Origin: Neobacillus jeddahensis
Lineage (GTDB): Bacteria > Bacillota > Bacilli > Bacillales > Cytobacillaceae
NCBI RefSeq assembly: GCF_000612625.1
Contig: NZ_CCAS010000001.1
Location: forward strand, 121,001 to 185,000
Length of the DNA stretch: 64,000 bases
Reading direction: 5' to 3'
The position numbers and the translations under genes were made by a program. A model generated the notes under the pieces. That model saw only the letters and a list, made by a program, of their open reading frames with translations, made no database searches and was not told the DNA's origin. Position 1 is the stretch's first letter, and each line of letters starts with the position of its first letter. This document shows, piece after piece, positions 35,750 to 45,128 of the stretch.

Positions 35750-37228
35750 TTGAATTTAAGTAAAATGAAACTAGCTTGGTTTGGAAATATTAGAGGGGAT
35801 ATATTAGCCGGAATTGTGGTGGCACTCGCTTTAATTCCAGAAGCGATTGCTTTTTCCATCATTGCGGGTGTTGAACCAATGATCGGTTTATATGCATCCT
35901 TTTGTATTGCCGTGACAATTGCATTTGTTGGTGGACGACCAGGAATGATCTCAGCCGCTACAGGGGCAACTGCACTATTAATGACTTCGTTAGTGAAGGA
36001 TCATGGGCTGCAATATTTACTGGCAGCGACGATTTTAACAGGAGTCATCCAAATCATAATGGGCGCGTTAAAGCTAGGACGTTTAATGAAATTTGTTCCC
36101 CGTTCCGTAATGACAGGATTTGTGAATGCCTTAGCTATTCTCATTTTTTCGGCGCAATTGCCACATTTTGTTGGTGAATCATGGCAAATGTATGCTATGG
36201 TTGCAGGTGCGCTGGCCATTATTTATATTCTGCCTCGTTTTACGAAGGCAATTCCATCTCCATTGGTTGCAATTATAGTGATGACCGCCATCGCCATTTT
36301 TACTGGTAGTGATGTTCGAACAATTGGCGATATGGGTGAATTAACTTCCAAATTGCCAGTATTTTTACTACCAGATATCCCCGTTAACTTTGAGACATTG
36401 CAAATCATTTTTCCCTATTCTCTATCTATTGCAGTTGTTGGTCTAGTAGAAACATTATTAACTGCCTCAATTGTTGATGATATGACGGATACCGAAAGTG
36501 ATAAAAACAAGGAAGCACGCGGTCAGGGGATTGCTAATATCGTTTCAGGTCTGTTTGGTGGTATGGCTGGCTGTGCGATGATTGGTCAATCAGTCATCAA
36601 TGTCAAGTCTGGCGGGCGAGGCCGTTTATCAACGCTCGTAGCAGGTGCGTTTTTAATGACCCTTATTGTCGTTTTTAAAGGATTCCTCGTACAGATTCCC
36701 ATGGCAGCCCTAGTCGGTGTCATGTTTATGGTATCAATTGGGACATTTGATTGGACTTGCTTAACCTCTTTTAAGAAGGCACCTGTAACCGATTCTTTAG
36801 TTATGGTTGTGACTGTTATTACTGTTGTAATGACGGATAATTTATCAATTGGGGTTTTAGTTGGGGTTATTTTAAGTGCCATATTCTTTGCCTCGAAGAT
36901 TTCAAAGGTAAAAGTGACCAGTCTTTCTGCACCAGGGTCGCATAAGAAGATCTATCACGTGACTGGTCAACTTTTCTTTGCCTCTGTAACCGATTTTGTA
37001 AATATTTTTGACTATAAAGAAAAAGTCGATGAAGTTGACATTGATTTATCCACTGCCCATCTTTGGGATGATTCCGCAGTTGGTGCGATTGATAAAGTAG
37101 TCATTAAGTACCATCAAAATGGAGTGAAGGTAAATCTTAAGGGTTTAAACTCAGAAAGTATTAAATTGATGGATAAAATCGCCGTGCATAATAAGCCAGG
37201 GAACCTGAATAAGGTTGCAAGTCATTAA
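35750..37228 (+). CDS. SulP-family inorganic anion transporter with STAS domain
   Basis: A 492-residue membrane transporter of the SLC26/SulP family. The N-terminal membrane part includes [21 protein letters not shown] (residues about 24-45) and the family motif [24 protein letters not shown] segment near 270. The C-terminal STAS domain ([27 protein letters not shown]) starts near residue 400. It likely carries bicarbonate, sulfate or another anion. The start is taken as TTG 35750 after AGGAGAGGTG. Confidence 0.88.
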   Translation: MNLSKMKLAWFGNIRGDILAGIVVALALIPEAIAFSIIAGVEPMIGLYASFCIAVTIAFVGGRPGMISAATGATALLMTSLVKDHGLQYLLAATILTGVIQIIMGALKLGRLMKFVPRSVMTGFVNALAILIFSAQLPHFVGESWQMYAMVAGALAIIYILPRFTKAIPSPLVAIIVMTAIAIFTGSDVRTIGDMGELTSKLPVFLLPDIPVNFETLQIIFPYSLSIAVVGLVETLLTASIVDDMTDTESDKNKEARGQGIANIVSGLFGGMAGCAMIGQSVINVKSGGRGRLSTLVAGAFLMTLIVVFKGFLVQIPMAALVGVMFMVSIGTFDWTCLTSFKKAPVTDSLVMVVTVITVVMTDNLSIGVLVGVILSAIFFASKISKVKVTSLSAPGSHKKIYHVTGQLFFASVTDFVNIFDYKEKVDEVDIDLSTAHLWDDSAVGAIDKVVIKYHQNGVKVNLKGLNSESIKLMDKIAVHNKPGNLNKVASH

Positions 37229-37240
37229 GATAAGAGGAAA

Positions 37241-37269
37241 GCACGCTGTCATTTAAGCGTGTTTTTTTA
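37241..37269 (+). terminator. Rho-independent terminator of the SulP gene
   Basis: CACGCT / AGCGTG stem followed by TTTTTTTATT. Confidence 0.75.
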
Positions 37270-37316
37270 TTGACATGAAATAAATTTTGTATTAAGATTA
37301 TCTCATATTCAAGATA
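37270..37316 (+). promoter_or_regulatory. mhqD promoter with MhqR operator
   Basis: TTGACA (37270-37275), 17-nt spacer, TAAGAT (37293-37298), immediately followed by the imperfect palindrome TATCTCATATTCAAGATA (37299-37316). It closely matches the MhqR box known from quinone-stress genes in bacilli. Confidence 0.75.
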
Positions 37317-37368
37317 AATACTTTCGAGATAAATAAATTTTTGCCAGGCTTCAGAAAGGTGATAAAAG

Positions 37369-37977
37369 ATGAAACATATTTTCAATAAAGGGACAGATTC
37401 TACAAGACCCACTTTACTTTTGCTACATGGTACAGGTGGAAATGAATTAGATTTACTGCCACTTGCAGGAAAAATTGAAGATAAGGCATCTGTGTTAAGT
37501 GTGCGGGGAAATGTGTTAGAAAATGGCATGCCGCGTTTCTTTCGGAGATTAGCGGAAGGCGTATTTGATATCGAGGACCTTATTTTCCGAACGAAGGAGT
37601 TAAATGAATTTCTTGATGAAGCAGCAGAAAGATATCAGTTTGATCGAGATCATATCGTAGCCATTGGTTACTCGAATGGGGCAAATATTGCAGCAAGTTT
37701 ATTATTCCATTATCAACAGGCCATCAAGGGAGCTATTCTTCACCATCCAATGGTACCTAGGAAAGGAATCGACCTACCTGATTTATCTGGGAAGTCCGTT
37801 TTTATTGGCGCTGGGACAAATGATCCCATTTGTTCCCCCATGGAATCTGCTGAATTACAGTCTATGTTAGAAAGCGCAAATGCAAAGGTGAAAATTCATT
37901 GGGAGCATAATGGTCATCAATTAACCTTTGCGGAAGTAGATGCCGCTGCCGAGTGGTATAAGCAAATTTTTAAATAA
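37369..37977 (+). CDS. mhqD: MhqD-like carboxylesterase/hydrolase (quinone stress)
   Basis: A 202-residue alpha/beta hydrolase of the phospholipase/carboxylesterase family, the same length as B. subtilis MhqD. Residues include LLLHGTGGNELDLLPLA near 17, nucleophile GYSNGANIAAS near 98, Asp in GAGTNDPICS near 147 and His in HNGHQLTFAE near 184. The family is induced by hydroquinones and catechols, and the MhqR-type operator overlapping the transcription start supports this role. The ATG is preceded by AAAGGTG. Confidence 0.82.
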   Translation: MKHIFNKGTDSTRPTLLLLHGTGGNELDLLPLAGKIEDKASVLSVRGNVLENGMPRFFRRLAEGVFDIEDLIFRTKELNEFLDEAAERYQFDRDHIVAIGYSNGANIAASLLFHYQQAIKGAILHHPMVPRKGIDLPDLSGKSVFIGAGTNDPICSPMESAELQSMLESANAKVKIHWEHNGHQLTFAEVDAAAEWYKQIFK

Positions 37978-37980
37978 ACA

Positions 37981-38017
37981 CAAAGAGTCAATCGCATCGT
38001 CGATTGGCTCTTTGATG
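37981..38017. terminator. Bidirectional terminator
   Basis: CAAAGAGTCAATCG / CGATTGGCTCTTTG hairpin between convergent genes. Confidence 0.7.
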
Positions 38018-38046
38018 TTTATCAGTTTCTATTTATCATAGAAAAC

Positions 38047-38673
38047 TTATAGCTCTTTTGAGGAAACCGGTAAAAACAGCTTTATTCCCCGTTTATTAAA
38101 CGGTAAAAATTTAAGATCTGCAATTAAATGACTGATGTATCCTGCCAAGCAGGCATAGAAAACTCCATCAATTCCGATTGACAATTCAAGTCTTGAAGCG
38201 ATTATTCCAAAAAAAATAACCCCTAAAATGGAATGGGTATAGCTTCGATGGGCGACGAAAGAAGCTATAAAAATATAAACTCCAAGCAGAATCAGCCAAA
38301 TTTCTGATAGGGAGTAGCCACCCATTATTATTCCGATTCCTGTGATGGTTAACATATGGTTTTGCTTGATGAGGGAAGATAGAATGATCATTCCCAAACC
38401 AATTCCCGCACCAATCCATTTCTCTTTTGCGGATCCCTCGTAAAAGCTATAAAAGATCATCAATATACCGATTAACAGGGCAGCTGCCTGAATGATCTTA
38501 TGGGATAGCGTGATTTTCTCCCGTAGCTTCCCATCAATGTCCAAATCGGGGACTAAGCCTGAAAGGCCACCTAATCCCACAAATAGTAGGGTAGTAGAGG
38601 CTGAATGATGATAGGTGTTGGCAACAATAAATCCTGTTGCTGCTCCCAATGCTGCATGTGCTGTACCGTTCAA
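38047..38673 (-). CDS. YdjM-like membrane protein (metal-dependent hydrolase family)
   Basis: A 208-residue membrane protein of the YdjM/DUF457 group. It begins MNGTAHAALGAATGF, has the acidic GLVPDLDIDGKL near residue 40, four to five helices, and AHRSYTHSILG near 142. The His/Asp placement (HAALG, PDLD, HRSYTHS) is that of the inner-membrane metal-dependent hydrolase family. The physiological substrate is unknown. Confidence 0.75.
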   Translation of the reverse strand: MNGTAHAALGAATGFIVANTYHHSASTTLLFVGLGGLSGLVPDLDIDGKLREKITLSHKIIQAAALLIGILMIFYSFYEGSAKEKWIGAGIGLGMIILSSLIKQNHMLTITGIGIIMGGYSLSEIWLILLGVYIFIASFVAHRSYTHSILGVIFFGIIASRLELSIGIDGVFYACLAGYISHLIADLKFLPFNKRGIKLFLPVSSKEL

Positions 38674-38885
38674 TTGTTCATACTCCTCTAACTAAATGCT
38701 GTGGTTTTTAACAAAACTCCACGCTTTATACATTTTACACCAAAACATCCGTTCTGTTTATAGGCAATTGATAATGTTTTTAAATGAAAGATTTATTTTT
38801 TTAGTAAATAGAGAAGAAGAGAGGTGAGGGCAATAATAAAAACAATTAGAATCGGGATTATCAGACTTGAAATAAATCCACATCT

Positions 38886-38922
38886 AAAAAGAAAAGACCG
38901 CTAAAAAAGTTAACGGTCTTTA
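38886..38922 (-). terminator. Terminator overlapping the end of the 38910 gene
   Basis: On the minus strand AAAGACCGTTAA / AGCGGTCTTT followed by TCTTTTT. The first arm includes the stop codon. Confidence 0.7.
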
Positions 38923-39242
38923 TTGCTGTAGTCCCAGTACTTAAGTGTATCGGTTTTTCCCGTTGGTTCACTCTTGATCACGTTCCCATCTATGTCCTTA
39001 TATATCTCGTATTCCTCATACGTTTCCACGATATAGCCATCTACCCGTTCACTTTTCTCTAATTTTTCTTCCAACACAGGGACATCGGTTGATGGCTCAA
39101 GGCTAGCAGGTTCAGCAATGACAGGTTGATCGGCCGTATACGAATAGTTCACGTTCAAAAATGAGTACGGTGAGTCTAGATAGGCTGCAAACCCTAAACA
39201 AACCAAAAGGAAAGCAACAAATGTAATCGTTTTTAGTTTCAT
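38910..39242 (-). CDS. Small exported or membrane-anchored hypothetical protein
   Basis: A 110-residue protein. Residues 1-22 (KLKTITFVAFLLVCLGFAAYL) form a signal peptide or anchor. The remainder is acidic and polar (EPASLEPSTDVPVLEEKLEK), followed by a compact YIVETYEEYEIYKDIDGNV segment and a Tyr/Trp-containing tail. I do not recognise the family. It is the only gene of its transcript and ends in its own terminator. Confidence 0.6.
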   Translation of the reverse strand: MKLKTITFVAFLLVCLGFAAYLDSPYSFLNVNYSYTADQPVIAEPASLEPSTDVPVLEEKLEKSERVDGYIVETYEEYEIYKDIDGNVIKSEPTGKTDTLKYWDYSNKDR

Positions 39243-39309
39243 TTACCAGGGCTCCTTTTCGCAATAGAATCCTCGTAAATCATTTTATGCATGTCCATTC
39301 AACATATGC

Positions 39310-40476
39310 CTATTGGTTTGTTAATTTTGCCGAACTGAACTGTGGCCGAAAAAAAAGTAATAAGACGAATGCAACAACGGTAATGACCACTCCAGAGATA
39401 TAAGGGAGCCCGATCGCTAAGGAAAATAACCAGCCACCAAGGGGTGGACCAATAATCCGTCCTAATGAATCAAACGAGGACAACAGCCCGGTTGAACTGC
39501 CATGTCCTGCTATGGAGGTTTTGGTAAGAATGGAGGAAACACTTGGGCGTATGACGCCGTTCCCTAATCCAAAGATTGTTAAATAAATCGCAGCTGTTGC
39601 AAAATTATGTACGAGTAAGATTAAGGAAAAACCAATTGCAGAAACAATCATCCCGCCTTGTATGACCTTACTTTCTCCGTATTTCTTGGTCAGTTTACCA
39701 ACTAAACCACCCTGAACGATGGCACTTCCAAAGCCCATGATCATAAAAATATAGCCTAGTTGAATGGAATCTAAGCCGGCCTTTTTGGCTGCAAAGTAGG
39801 CAAATGTAGCCTCTAAGCCGGAAAGTGATAAGGAAATTAAAAATTGGATAAAAAACAAAAGCGATGATGCACTAGTAAACGCTTGCCAAAAGGATGGTTT
39901 TTCCTTAGCAGACTGGGAATGAGCTTGTTTTGATTCCTTCAATAAAAGAAAGACAAGAAACAAGGTTAGAAAGGACGATCCACTTGCAAGAAAAAACGGC
40001 ATATTTAAACTGATTTTCGAAAAAATCCCCCCGATTGCTGGACCGAATACAAATCCTAGTCCTGTGGCAGCTCCAACAATTCCCATGCCTTTACCGCGAT
40101 TTTCCTCTGTCGTGATATCGGCAACATAGGCCATAGCTGTAGGCATATTGGCGGCAGATAACATCCCCCCAAGAATTCTGGCCACAAACAGCATCCAAAG
40201 TTCGGTGGAGATGGCCTGAATCAAGAAGGAAAGGGCAAGGCCTGCGATGCCGATCATCATCACTGGTTTTCGTCCAATACGATCAGAAACCTGTCCCCAT
40301 ATTGGCGCAAATAGGAGCTGCATGAGCGAATAAACCGCCATAAGCATTCCAAGTTCTGTCGGAGTTGCCCCAATTTCCTCCGCATAAAAAGGTAAAACTG
40401 GAATGATGATCCCGAATCCCACCATAACTAAAAACATCACTACAAATAAAATCGGTAAGGCTTTCTTTGTTTGCAA
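39310..40476 (-). CDS. MFS multidrug efflux transporter (DHA1, Bmr/NorA-like)
   Basis: A 388-residue 12-helix drug:H+ antiporter. It shows VGFGIIIPVLPFYAEEIGAT at residues 21-40, motif A WGQVSDRIGRKPVM near 61, and motif C GLGFVFGPAIGGI near 138, as in Bmr, Blt and NorA. It probably extrudes lipophilic cations or fluoroquinolone-like drugs. It is monocistronic, with no regulator alongside. Confidence 0.85.
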   Translation of the reverse strand: MQTKKALPILFVVMFLVMVGFGIIIPVLPFYAEEIGATPTELGMLMAVYSLMQLLFAPIWGQVSDRIGRKPVMMIGIAGLALSFLIQAISTELWMLFVARILGGMLSAANMPTAMAYVADITTEENRGKGMGIVGAATGLGFVFGPAIGGIFSKISLNMPFFLASGSSFLTLFLVFLLLKESKQAHSQSAKEKPSFWQAFTSASSLLFFIQFLISLSLSGLEATFAYFAAKKAGLDSIQLGYIFMIMGFGSAIVQGGLVGKLTKKYGESKVIQGGMIVSAIGFSLILLVHNFATAAIYLTIFGLGNGVIRPSVSSILTKTSIAGHGSSTGLLSSFDSLGRIIGPPLGGWLFSLAIGLPYISGVVITVVAFVLLLFFRPQFSSAKLTNQ

Positions 40477-40642
40477 CGGATTCTCACTCCCAAGATGTTC
40501 AATATATTGTCAACGTTTTCTTTCCTATTATAGGATATAGGAAATGGTTGGTCCAAAACAAGCCTTTCCCTTCATTTCTTTCTTTCAAGTTCGATCGTAT
40601 GCCATTTTTGAAATGAAAAGTACAGATTGCCCATCCAAATAA

Positions 40643-40674
40643 AAGCCACATTTCCATTTGAAAATGCGGCTTGA
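40643..40674 (-). terminator. Rho-independent terminator of the phn-type operon
   Basis: On the minus strand AAGCCGCATTT / AAATGTGGCTT followed by TTATTT. Confidence 0.75.
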
Positions 40675-40685
40675 AATTCGTTTTC

Positions 40686-42320
40686 TTATTTTACGGCTTT
40701 CCGCGTACTTTCCGAAGCAAAATCGGCTATAATGACGAGAATCATATAGCATAAGAGTAACAAAGTAATTTGTGTATAATTGAAAAAACTCATCGCTAGC
40801 TTAAAATCCATACCGAGTCCACCAGCGCCAACAAAACCTACCACAATCGTTGTCCTCATAATTACTTCCCATCGGTAAAGGATATAGGTGAGGAACCTTG
40901 GTAAGACGGTGGGGAGAATGCCATAAAAAAAGATTTCTATTTGGGAGGCACCAGCCATTGCTAAATTTCGAATCGGGCGGGCGTCCATGTCTTCGATCAC
41001 TTCAGCCCATAACTTTCCAAGTATTCCGAAATTGTGAAGGGCCAATGCGATAGCACCAGGTAAAAGACCAGGCTTGAAAATAAAAATGATCATCATCGCC
41101 CAAACAAGTTCTGGAACAGAGCGGGAAAAAATGTAGCCGATCCTGACCATTCCATAAAGGATCCAATTGTACCATTTAGAAGATCCGGTTAATGTTCCAT
41201 TCGCAATGCTTCTGACAGCAGGGACAACGGTAAGAAAGGCGGCAATCGTTGCAAAACCAATCGCCATCATACTCATTTCCAGCGTTTCCAGGGTAAGTTT
41301 TAGTGCATCAGACCAACTATCCGCGTCAAGAAAGGCGGGCTGATCACTCTGTAATCCTATAAGTCCACTAAAAAATCTTTTTGCTGCTTCGATATTTTTA
41401 TGAGAAAGTAACTCGATAAACTGTGCATTTTCCCCAAGTTTGATATAAATCCAGGAAGCAAGAATAAGGAAAAAGGCGAAGATCACAGAATTCCAACCCG
41501 TGTTCATCACACCACGCTTTTTTCGTTCAGTAATTCTCTTTCGCACCAAATTACTCCAACTATCAACGAAAACTACCAGTACGATGAGGAAAAAGACGAA
41601 TGCCCAAACCCGATCGTATTTTAAATCCTGGAGGGATAATTGAATTTGGTAACCAAGACCCCCAAGACCAATAAAACTCATAATAGCGGAGGAACGGATC
41701 GCACATTCAAATCGATACATCGTATAACTGATCATATCAGCCCAAATGATGGGTATATACCCGTAAATAAGGGTTTGCCATTTATTTGCACCGGCAGTTT
41801 TTAAGGCTTTTATCGGCTCCTCTGATACATCATTTAGCATATCAGCAAAAATTCTCCCAAGGATACCGCCATACGGAATGGCTAACGCGAAAATCGCCGC
41901 ATATGGAGAGAGACCAACTGCTGCAACAAACAACCAAGCCCAAATTAATTCATGAATCGATCGAGTAAATCCAAGTATTCCCCTAAAAATTACCTTCGAT
42001 AAGATTCTAGTTGCTTTATTGGAAGTCAACACTCCAGATGCGAGGGTCCCAACGATCAATGCATAAATAATGGCAAGAAACATCCCAGCAACCGCGTAGG
42101 CCAGCGTAATCCAAGCTGACTTAAAACCAAGGTATAGCACATCAGCAGACAAATCAGGATGGAAAAGACCTTCAACGATCTGCAACAGGGTCGGAATCCC
42201 GCCGGAATGAACCAAATCAGCATTCCATTTGATAGAAAAGAGACTCCAAACAAAGACAGCAATCAAAATCAGACTGAGGATGAGTCGGTTATGCAACCGA
42301 AAAACATTGCCTGCTTTCAT
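40686..42320 (-). CDS. phnE: PhnE-type ABC transporter permease, two permease domains fused
   Basis: A 544-residue membrane protein carrying two complete PhnE-like permease units. Unit 1 has GFTRSIHELIWAWLFVAAVG near residue 117 and the EAA-like segment EEPIKALKTAGANKWQTLIY near 162. Unit 2 repeats FSRSVPELVWAMMIIF near 400 and DARPIRNLAMAGASQIEIFF near 445. Phosphonate importers usually use one PhnE gene (homodimer) or two separate genes. The fusion gives both halves of the channel in one chain. It overlaps phnC by one base (TGATG). Confidence 0.88.
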   Translation of the reverse strand: MKAGNVFRLHNRLILSLILIAVFVWSLFSIKWNADLVHSGGIPTLLQIVEGLFHPDLSADVLYLGFKSAWITLAYAVAGMFLAIIYALIVGTLASGVLTSNKATRILSKVIFRGILGFTRSIHELIWAWLFVAAVGLSPYAAIFALAIPYGGILGRIFADMLNDVSEEPIKALKTAGANKWQTLIYGYIPIIWADMISYTMYRFECAIRSSAIMSFIGLGGLGYQIQLSLQDLKYDRVWAFVFFLIVLVVFVDSWSNLVRKRITERKKRGVMNTGWNSVIFAFFLILASWIYIKLGENAQFIELLSHKNIEAAKRFFSGLIGLQSDQPAFLDADSWSDALKLTLETLEMSMMAIGFATIAAFLTVVPAVRSIANGTLTGSSKWYNWILYGMVRIGYIFSRSVPELVWAMMIIFIFKPGLLPGAIALALHNFGILGKLWAEVIEDMDARPIRNLAMAGASQIEIFFYGILPTVLPRFLTYILYRWEVIMRTTIVVGFVGAGGLGMDFKLAMSFFNYTQITLLLLCYMILVIIADFASESTRKAVK

Positions 42321-43075
42321 CAGCGTTCACCATTCTTAAGATGGTACAGTTCAGCTAACAGGTCATCCGTCACTTCTTCGGTTGGAAGATCAAAGAAAAC
42401 CTCCCCGTTTCGCATCGAGATAATTCTTGTGAAATATTTTTTGGCGTAGTCTACGGAGTGTAAGCTTGTGATTAACGTCTGTTTTTTTTCTTTAACGATG
42501 TTGGTTAGCATAGCTAGAATATCATCCGCTCTGGCAGGATCGAGGGAGGCCACAGGTTCATCAGCCAGGATTATTTCAGGATTTTGCACCATTAGGCGCG
42601 CCATGGCTACCCGTTGCTGTTCGCCACCTGAAAGATTAGAGGTGATTTCATATGCTTTTCCATTTAGTCCAACTCGTTCTAATGCTTGAATTGCCAGGGT
42701 CTTTTCTTGTGGAATAAGTAAGGATATGAGGGATTTTATCATGCCCCAATCCGAAAGCTTTCCAGCTAAAACGTTATGGATGACTGCCAATGGACCAATA
42801 AGATCAAATTGCTGGCGAATGACACCCATTTTTTTTGCGAAGACCTTACCTTTTTTATAGGCAGAAAGGGGCTGACCATCAATGAGAAGTTCTCCACTAG
42901 TGAGTGGAACCAATCCTGCAATGGAATTAAGCAAAGTGGTCTTACCAGCCCCGCTTGGACCAATTAAGGCCACTAATTCCCCTTGCTGAATGGAAAAAGA
43001 AAGGGAAGATAGGGCTATCTTCCGCTCAAAATGTTTTGTTAATTTGTTTGCTTCAACCATAATTTTTGAAGACAT
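42320..43075 (-). CDS. phnC: PhnC-type ABC transporter ATP-binding protein
   Basis: A 251-residue ABC ATPase. It has Walker [13 protein letters not shown] at residues 38-49, a Q-loop region [11 protein letters not shown] near 84, signature [15 protein letters not shown] near 148 and Walker [14 protein letters not shown] near 168. It powers the fused permease encoded next. The start is ATG 43075, 14 nt after phnD. Ligand choice between phosphonate, phosphite and selenium oxyanions cannot be read from the ATPase. Confidence 0.9.
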   Translation of the reverse strand: MSSKIMVEANKLTKHFERKIALSSLSFSIQQGELVALIGPSGAGKTTLLNSIAGLVPLTSGELLIDGQPLSAYKKGKVFAKKMGVIRQQFDLIGPLAVIHNVLAGKLSDWGMIKSLISLLIPQEKTLAIQALERVGLNGKAYEITSNLSGGEQQRVAMARLMVQNPEIILADEPVASLDPARADDILAMLTNIVKEKKQTLITSLHSVDYAKKYFTRIISMRNGEVFFDLPTEEVTDDLLAELYHLKNGER

Positions 43076-43089
43076 ATCTAGAACACCTA

Positions 43090-43992
43090 CTACTTAATAA
43101 TCTCTAGTTCTTTTGCTACCTTTTCAATCTTTTGGTAATTATCATTATTCGTTTCGACAAAGGAATCGGTTTGGAATAAGTCGGCAATTTCCTTTTGGTC
43201 GCCAGTAATGGAGAGAAGGGCATCTTTCACTTTCTTCTTCGTTCCTGTACCAAAGACCTTTTCGACATTGCTATTAATCGTCCAGTTATAGTCGAAGTAA
43301 GCAGGAGTAGTGTAAAATACTTTTACTTTATTGGTATCGACTTTTCCTTCCTTCACAGCGGCTTCCCATACAGCTTCATTTAGTGCTCCAGCTTTAAAGG
43401 CACCAGATTCTACTAATTTGTAAGTAGTGTCATGAGAACCTGAGAAGTTTGGTTTCCCATCAAAGTCTTTGTTTGGATCAATCCCTGCTTCCGTTAAGAA
43501 GTAACGAGGCATTAAATGTCCAGACGTAGAGCTCTCACTTCCAAATGTAAAAGACTTGCCTTTTAAATCCTCAAGCTTGTTAATATTTTCTTGTGCTTGG
43601 GTGATAAACACGGAATGAAATTCAGCATCACGTGGTCGTTGGACAATCGATTCTGCATCTGGGACAAGATTTCTAGCTTGAACGCTCGTTAAACCGCCAA
43701 ACCAGGCCATATGGATTTCCCCACGTTGGAAACCTGTTACCAGCGCTGCATAGTCAACGGATGGGACAAACTCCACCTTCAATCCCGTCTTTTCGCTAAG
43801 GTATTTTGCGACAGCTGTCATTCCTTTATCAAGATCAGCGGCATTTTGATCAGGAATGGCACCGATTTTAAATACTTCATTTGTCTTTGTTTCTTTATTT
43901 CCTTCACTTGTTTTTTCATCTTTTTGGCTGCCGCATGCCGCTAATGAAAAGACAAGCATAGTAAGTAGTAGAACAGAAAACCATTTTTTCAA
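43090..43992 (-). CDS. phnD: PhnD-type substrate-binding lipoprotein (phosphonate/phosphite or selenium oxyanion)
   Basis: A 300-residue lipoprotein. A signal peptide with lipobox LAAC is followed by a linker rich in Lys, Glu and Thr. The type 2 binding domain follows, with VFKIGAIPDQNAADLDKGMT, MAWFGGLTSVQARN and FGSESSTSGHLMPRYFL. The subfamily resembles proteins that genome annotation links to selenate uptake when encoded near selD, and selD is 6 kb away here. Phosphonate or phosphite is the alternative. The start is TTG 43992 after TGGAGTGA. It is the first gene of phnD-phnC-phnE. No C-P lyase or phosphonatase genes are in the window. Confidence 0.8.
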   Translation of the reverse strand: MKKWFSVLLLTMLVFSLAACGSQKDEKTSEGNKETKTNEVFKIGAIPDQNAADLDKGMTAVAKYLSEKTGLKVEFVPSVDYAALVTGFQRGEIHMAWFGGLTSVQARNLVPDAESIVQRPRDAEFHSVFITQAQENINKLEDLKGKSFTFGSESSTSGHLMPRYFLTEAGIDPNKDFDGKPNFSGSHDTTYKLVESGAFKAGALNEAVWEAAVKEGKVDTNKVKVFYTTPAYFDYNWTINSNVEKVFGTGTKKKVKDALLSITGDQKEIADLFQTDSFVETNNDNYQKIEKVAKELEIIK

Positions 43993-44137
43993 AATCAATC
44001 ACTCCAGGTAAGATTTATGTACAGTGTAATTTTACAGGACTCGACATAATTTGCAACGAATTTCACCAAATTTCCATAATTTTTTTAAATGATCATCATA
44101 AAAAAATTTTATTAGTTAATGATATAGTTCATTATCT

Positions 44138-44170
44138 AATAAATTTGCCCCTGCTTATTAAACAGGGGCA
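44138..44170 (-). terminator. Hairpin downstream of a gene remnant
   Basis: GCCCCTG / CAGGGGC with a short loop; on the minus strand it is followed by the AT-rich AAATTTATT. Confidence 0.4.
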
Positions 44171-44183
44171 AAAAAGTTTACTA

Positions 44184-44255
44184 TTATACAGTCTGTTGTG
44201 ACCATTCTTCAACATTCCAAACCTTTGTTACCCAATCTTTAATTTGTAAACATGC
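44184..44255 (-). pseudogene. Possible 3' remnant of an unidentified gene
   Basis: The minus strand reads LQIKDWVTKVWNVEEWSQQT and one more residue before a stop. It looks like a real protein C-terminus, but upstream stops close the frame and there is no start or ribosome site. A GC-rich hairpin follows. The family is not recognised. The remaining interval 43993-44372 shows no gene. Confidence 0.3.
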
Positions 44256-44372
44256 CTACTATGGAAACAAGAAAAGCTTATGAAATTGAAGGTTGACGGA
44301 ATAAGGAGTCAGTTTTTATGTATAGATTTCCTTATTTTTGGGGTAAAGTAAAAGTAAAAAAGGGCGTATTAC

Positions 44373-44843
44373 ATGATTGGACTGTTGATTGCTATTTTCT
44401 TATTTAACATATTTGCTTTTAAGAAAAATAAAATACTATCGTCTAATCAAATTGTACATATTTGGACTTTTACTATCGCGTTTCAATTGATATTTGACAT
44501 TTTTGTTGAATTTAAATTTCATGGTTATTGGTATTTTGATAAAGAGATTGACTGGGCCGGGATTCTTCCACATGCCTTCTTAGTCCCTGCTGTTAATATC
44601 ATTTATCTAAATTGGTTTCCATACAATGGGAAGCTGATTAAAAAGGTTCTATATATTACCGTTTTTACGGTTATGATTGTTCTTTACGAGATGGTGACTT
44701 TATTACCTGCCCCATGGGGCTATTTTCATTATGGTTGGTGGACAATTTGGCATGCTGTCTTTCTTGATCCGATTTTATTGCTTATTTTGCTAGGATATTA
44801 TAAATGGATTTGTAAATTGGAAAAAGAGGCCTGCGCTCGATGA
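44373..44843 (+). CDS. CBO0543-type small membrane protein
   Basis: A 156-residue protein with five hydrophobic segments. It is rich in Trp/Tyr in the loops (FKFHGYWYFDKEIDWAGILP, PAPWGYFHYGWWTIWHA), the pattern of the CBO0543 family of unknown function found in many spore-formers. It ends in a short basic tail. The start ATG has only a weak purine stretch upstream. The next gene encodes a GerPF-like spore protein. Confidence 0.65.
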   Translation: MIGLLIAIFLFNIFAFKKNKILSSNQIVHIWTFTIAFQLIFDIFVEFKFHGYWYFDKEIDWAGILPHAFLVPAVNIIYLNWFPYNGKLIKKVLYITVFTVMIVLYEMVTLLPAPWGYFHYGWWTIWHAVFLDPILLLILLGYYKWICKLEKEACAR

Positions 44844-44864
44844 AGTGAAGACAAATATTTCTTG

Positions 44865-44894
44865 AACCAAGCTGCCATGCTTGTACATATAATA
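44865..44894 (+). promoter_or_regulatory. SigK-like promoter of the GerPF-like gene
   Basis: AACC (44865-44868), 17-nt spacer, CATATAATA (44886-44894), an exact CATAnnnTA. The start codon is 27 nt downstream of the box. Confidence 0.55.
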
Positions 44895-44920
44895 GTCATA
44901 AGGGGAAAGGGGTGGTTTGA

Positions 44921-45124
44921 TTGACTGTTAATCGTGAAGGGATTACCATTGGCACCATTTCCGGAGGGATTGTCAACTTTGGAGGAGCCTTTTGCATTTC
45001 TCCAATCTCCATTACCAAAACGTCAACTGGTTCCGGGTCAGATGGGGAGTCATCTGGTCTTAGTTCAGATAATGTTTCAGGTTTACTTGATGTTTTTAAT
45101 GGGGGTAATAGTTCAACTGATTAA
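44921..45124 (+). CDS. GerPA/GerPF-family spore germination protein
   Basis: A 67-residue protein. GGIVNFGGAFCISPISITKT and STGSGSDGESSGLSSDN match the canonical 'GvvNFGdafxISPksxsKtxxGSGs' body of GerPA and GerPF. It is stand-alone rather than in a gerPABCDEF operon. In the family these proteins lie in the coat and aid passage of germinants. The start is TTG with AGGGGAAAGGGG upstream, preceded by a SigK-like promoter. Confidence 0.8.
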   Translation: MTVNREGITIGTISGGIVNFGGAFCISPISITKTSTGSGSDGESSGLSSDNVSGLLDVFNGGNSSTD

Positions 45125-45128
45125 AAGG

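Noticed and set aside
38772..38898. Hydrophobic minus-strand frame (IIPILIVFIIALTSLLLYLL) after the 38910 gene
   Set aside because: No ATG, GTG or TTG in frame and no ribosome site. It could be a chance AT-rich hydrophobic frame or a remnant.
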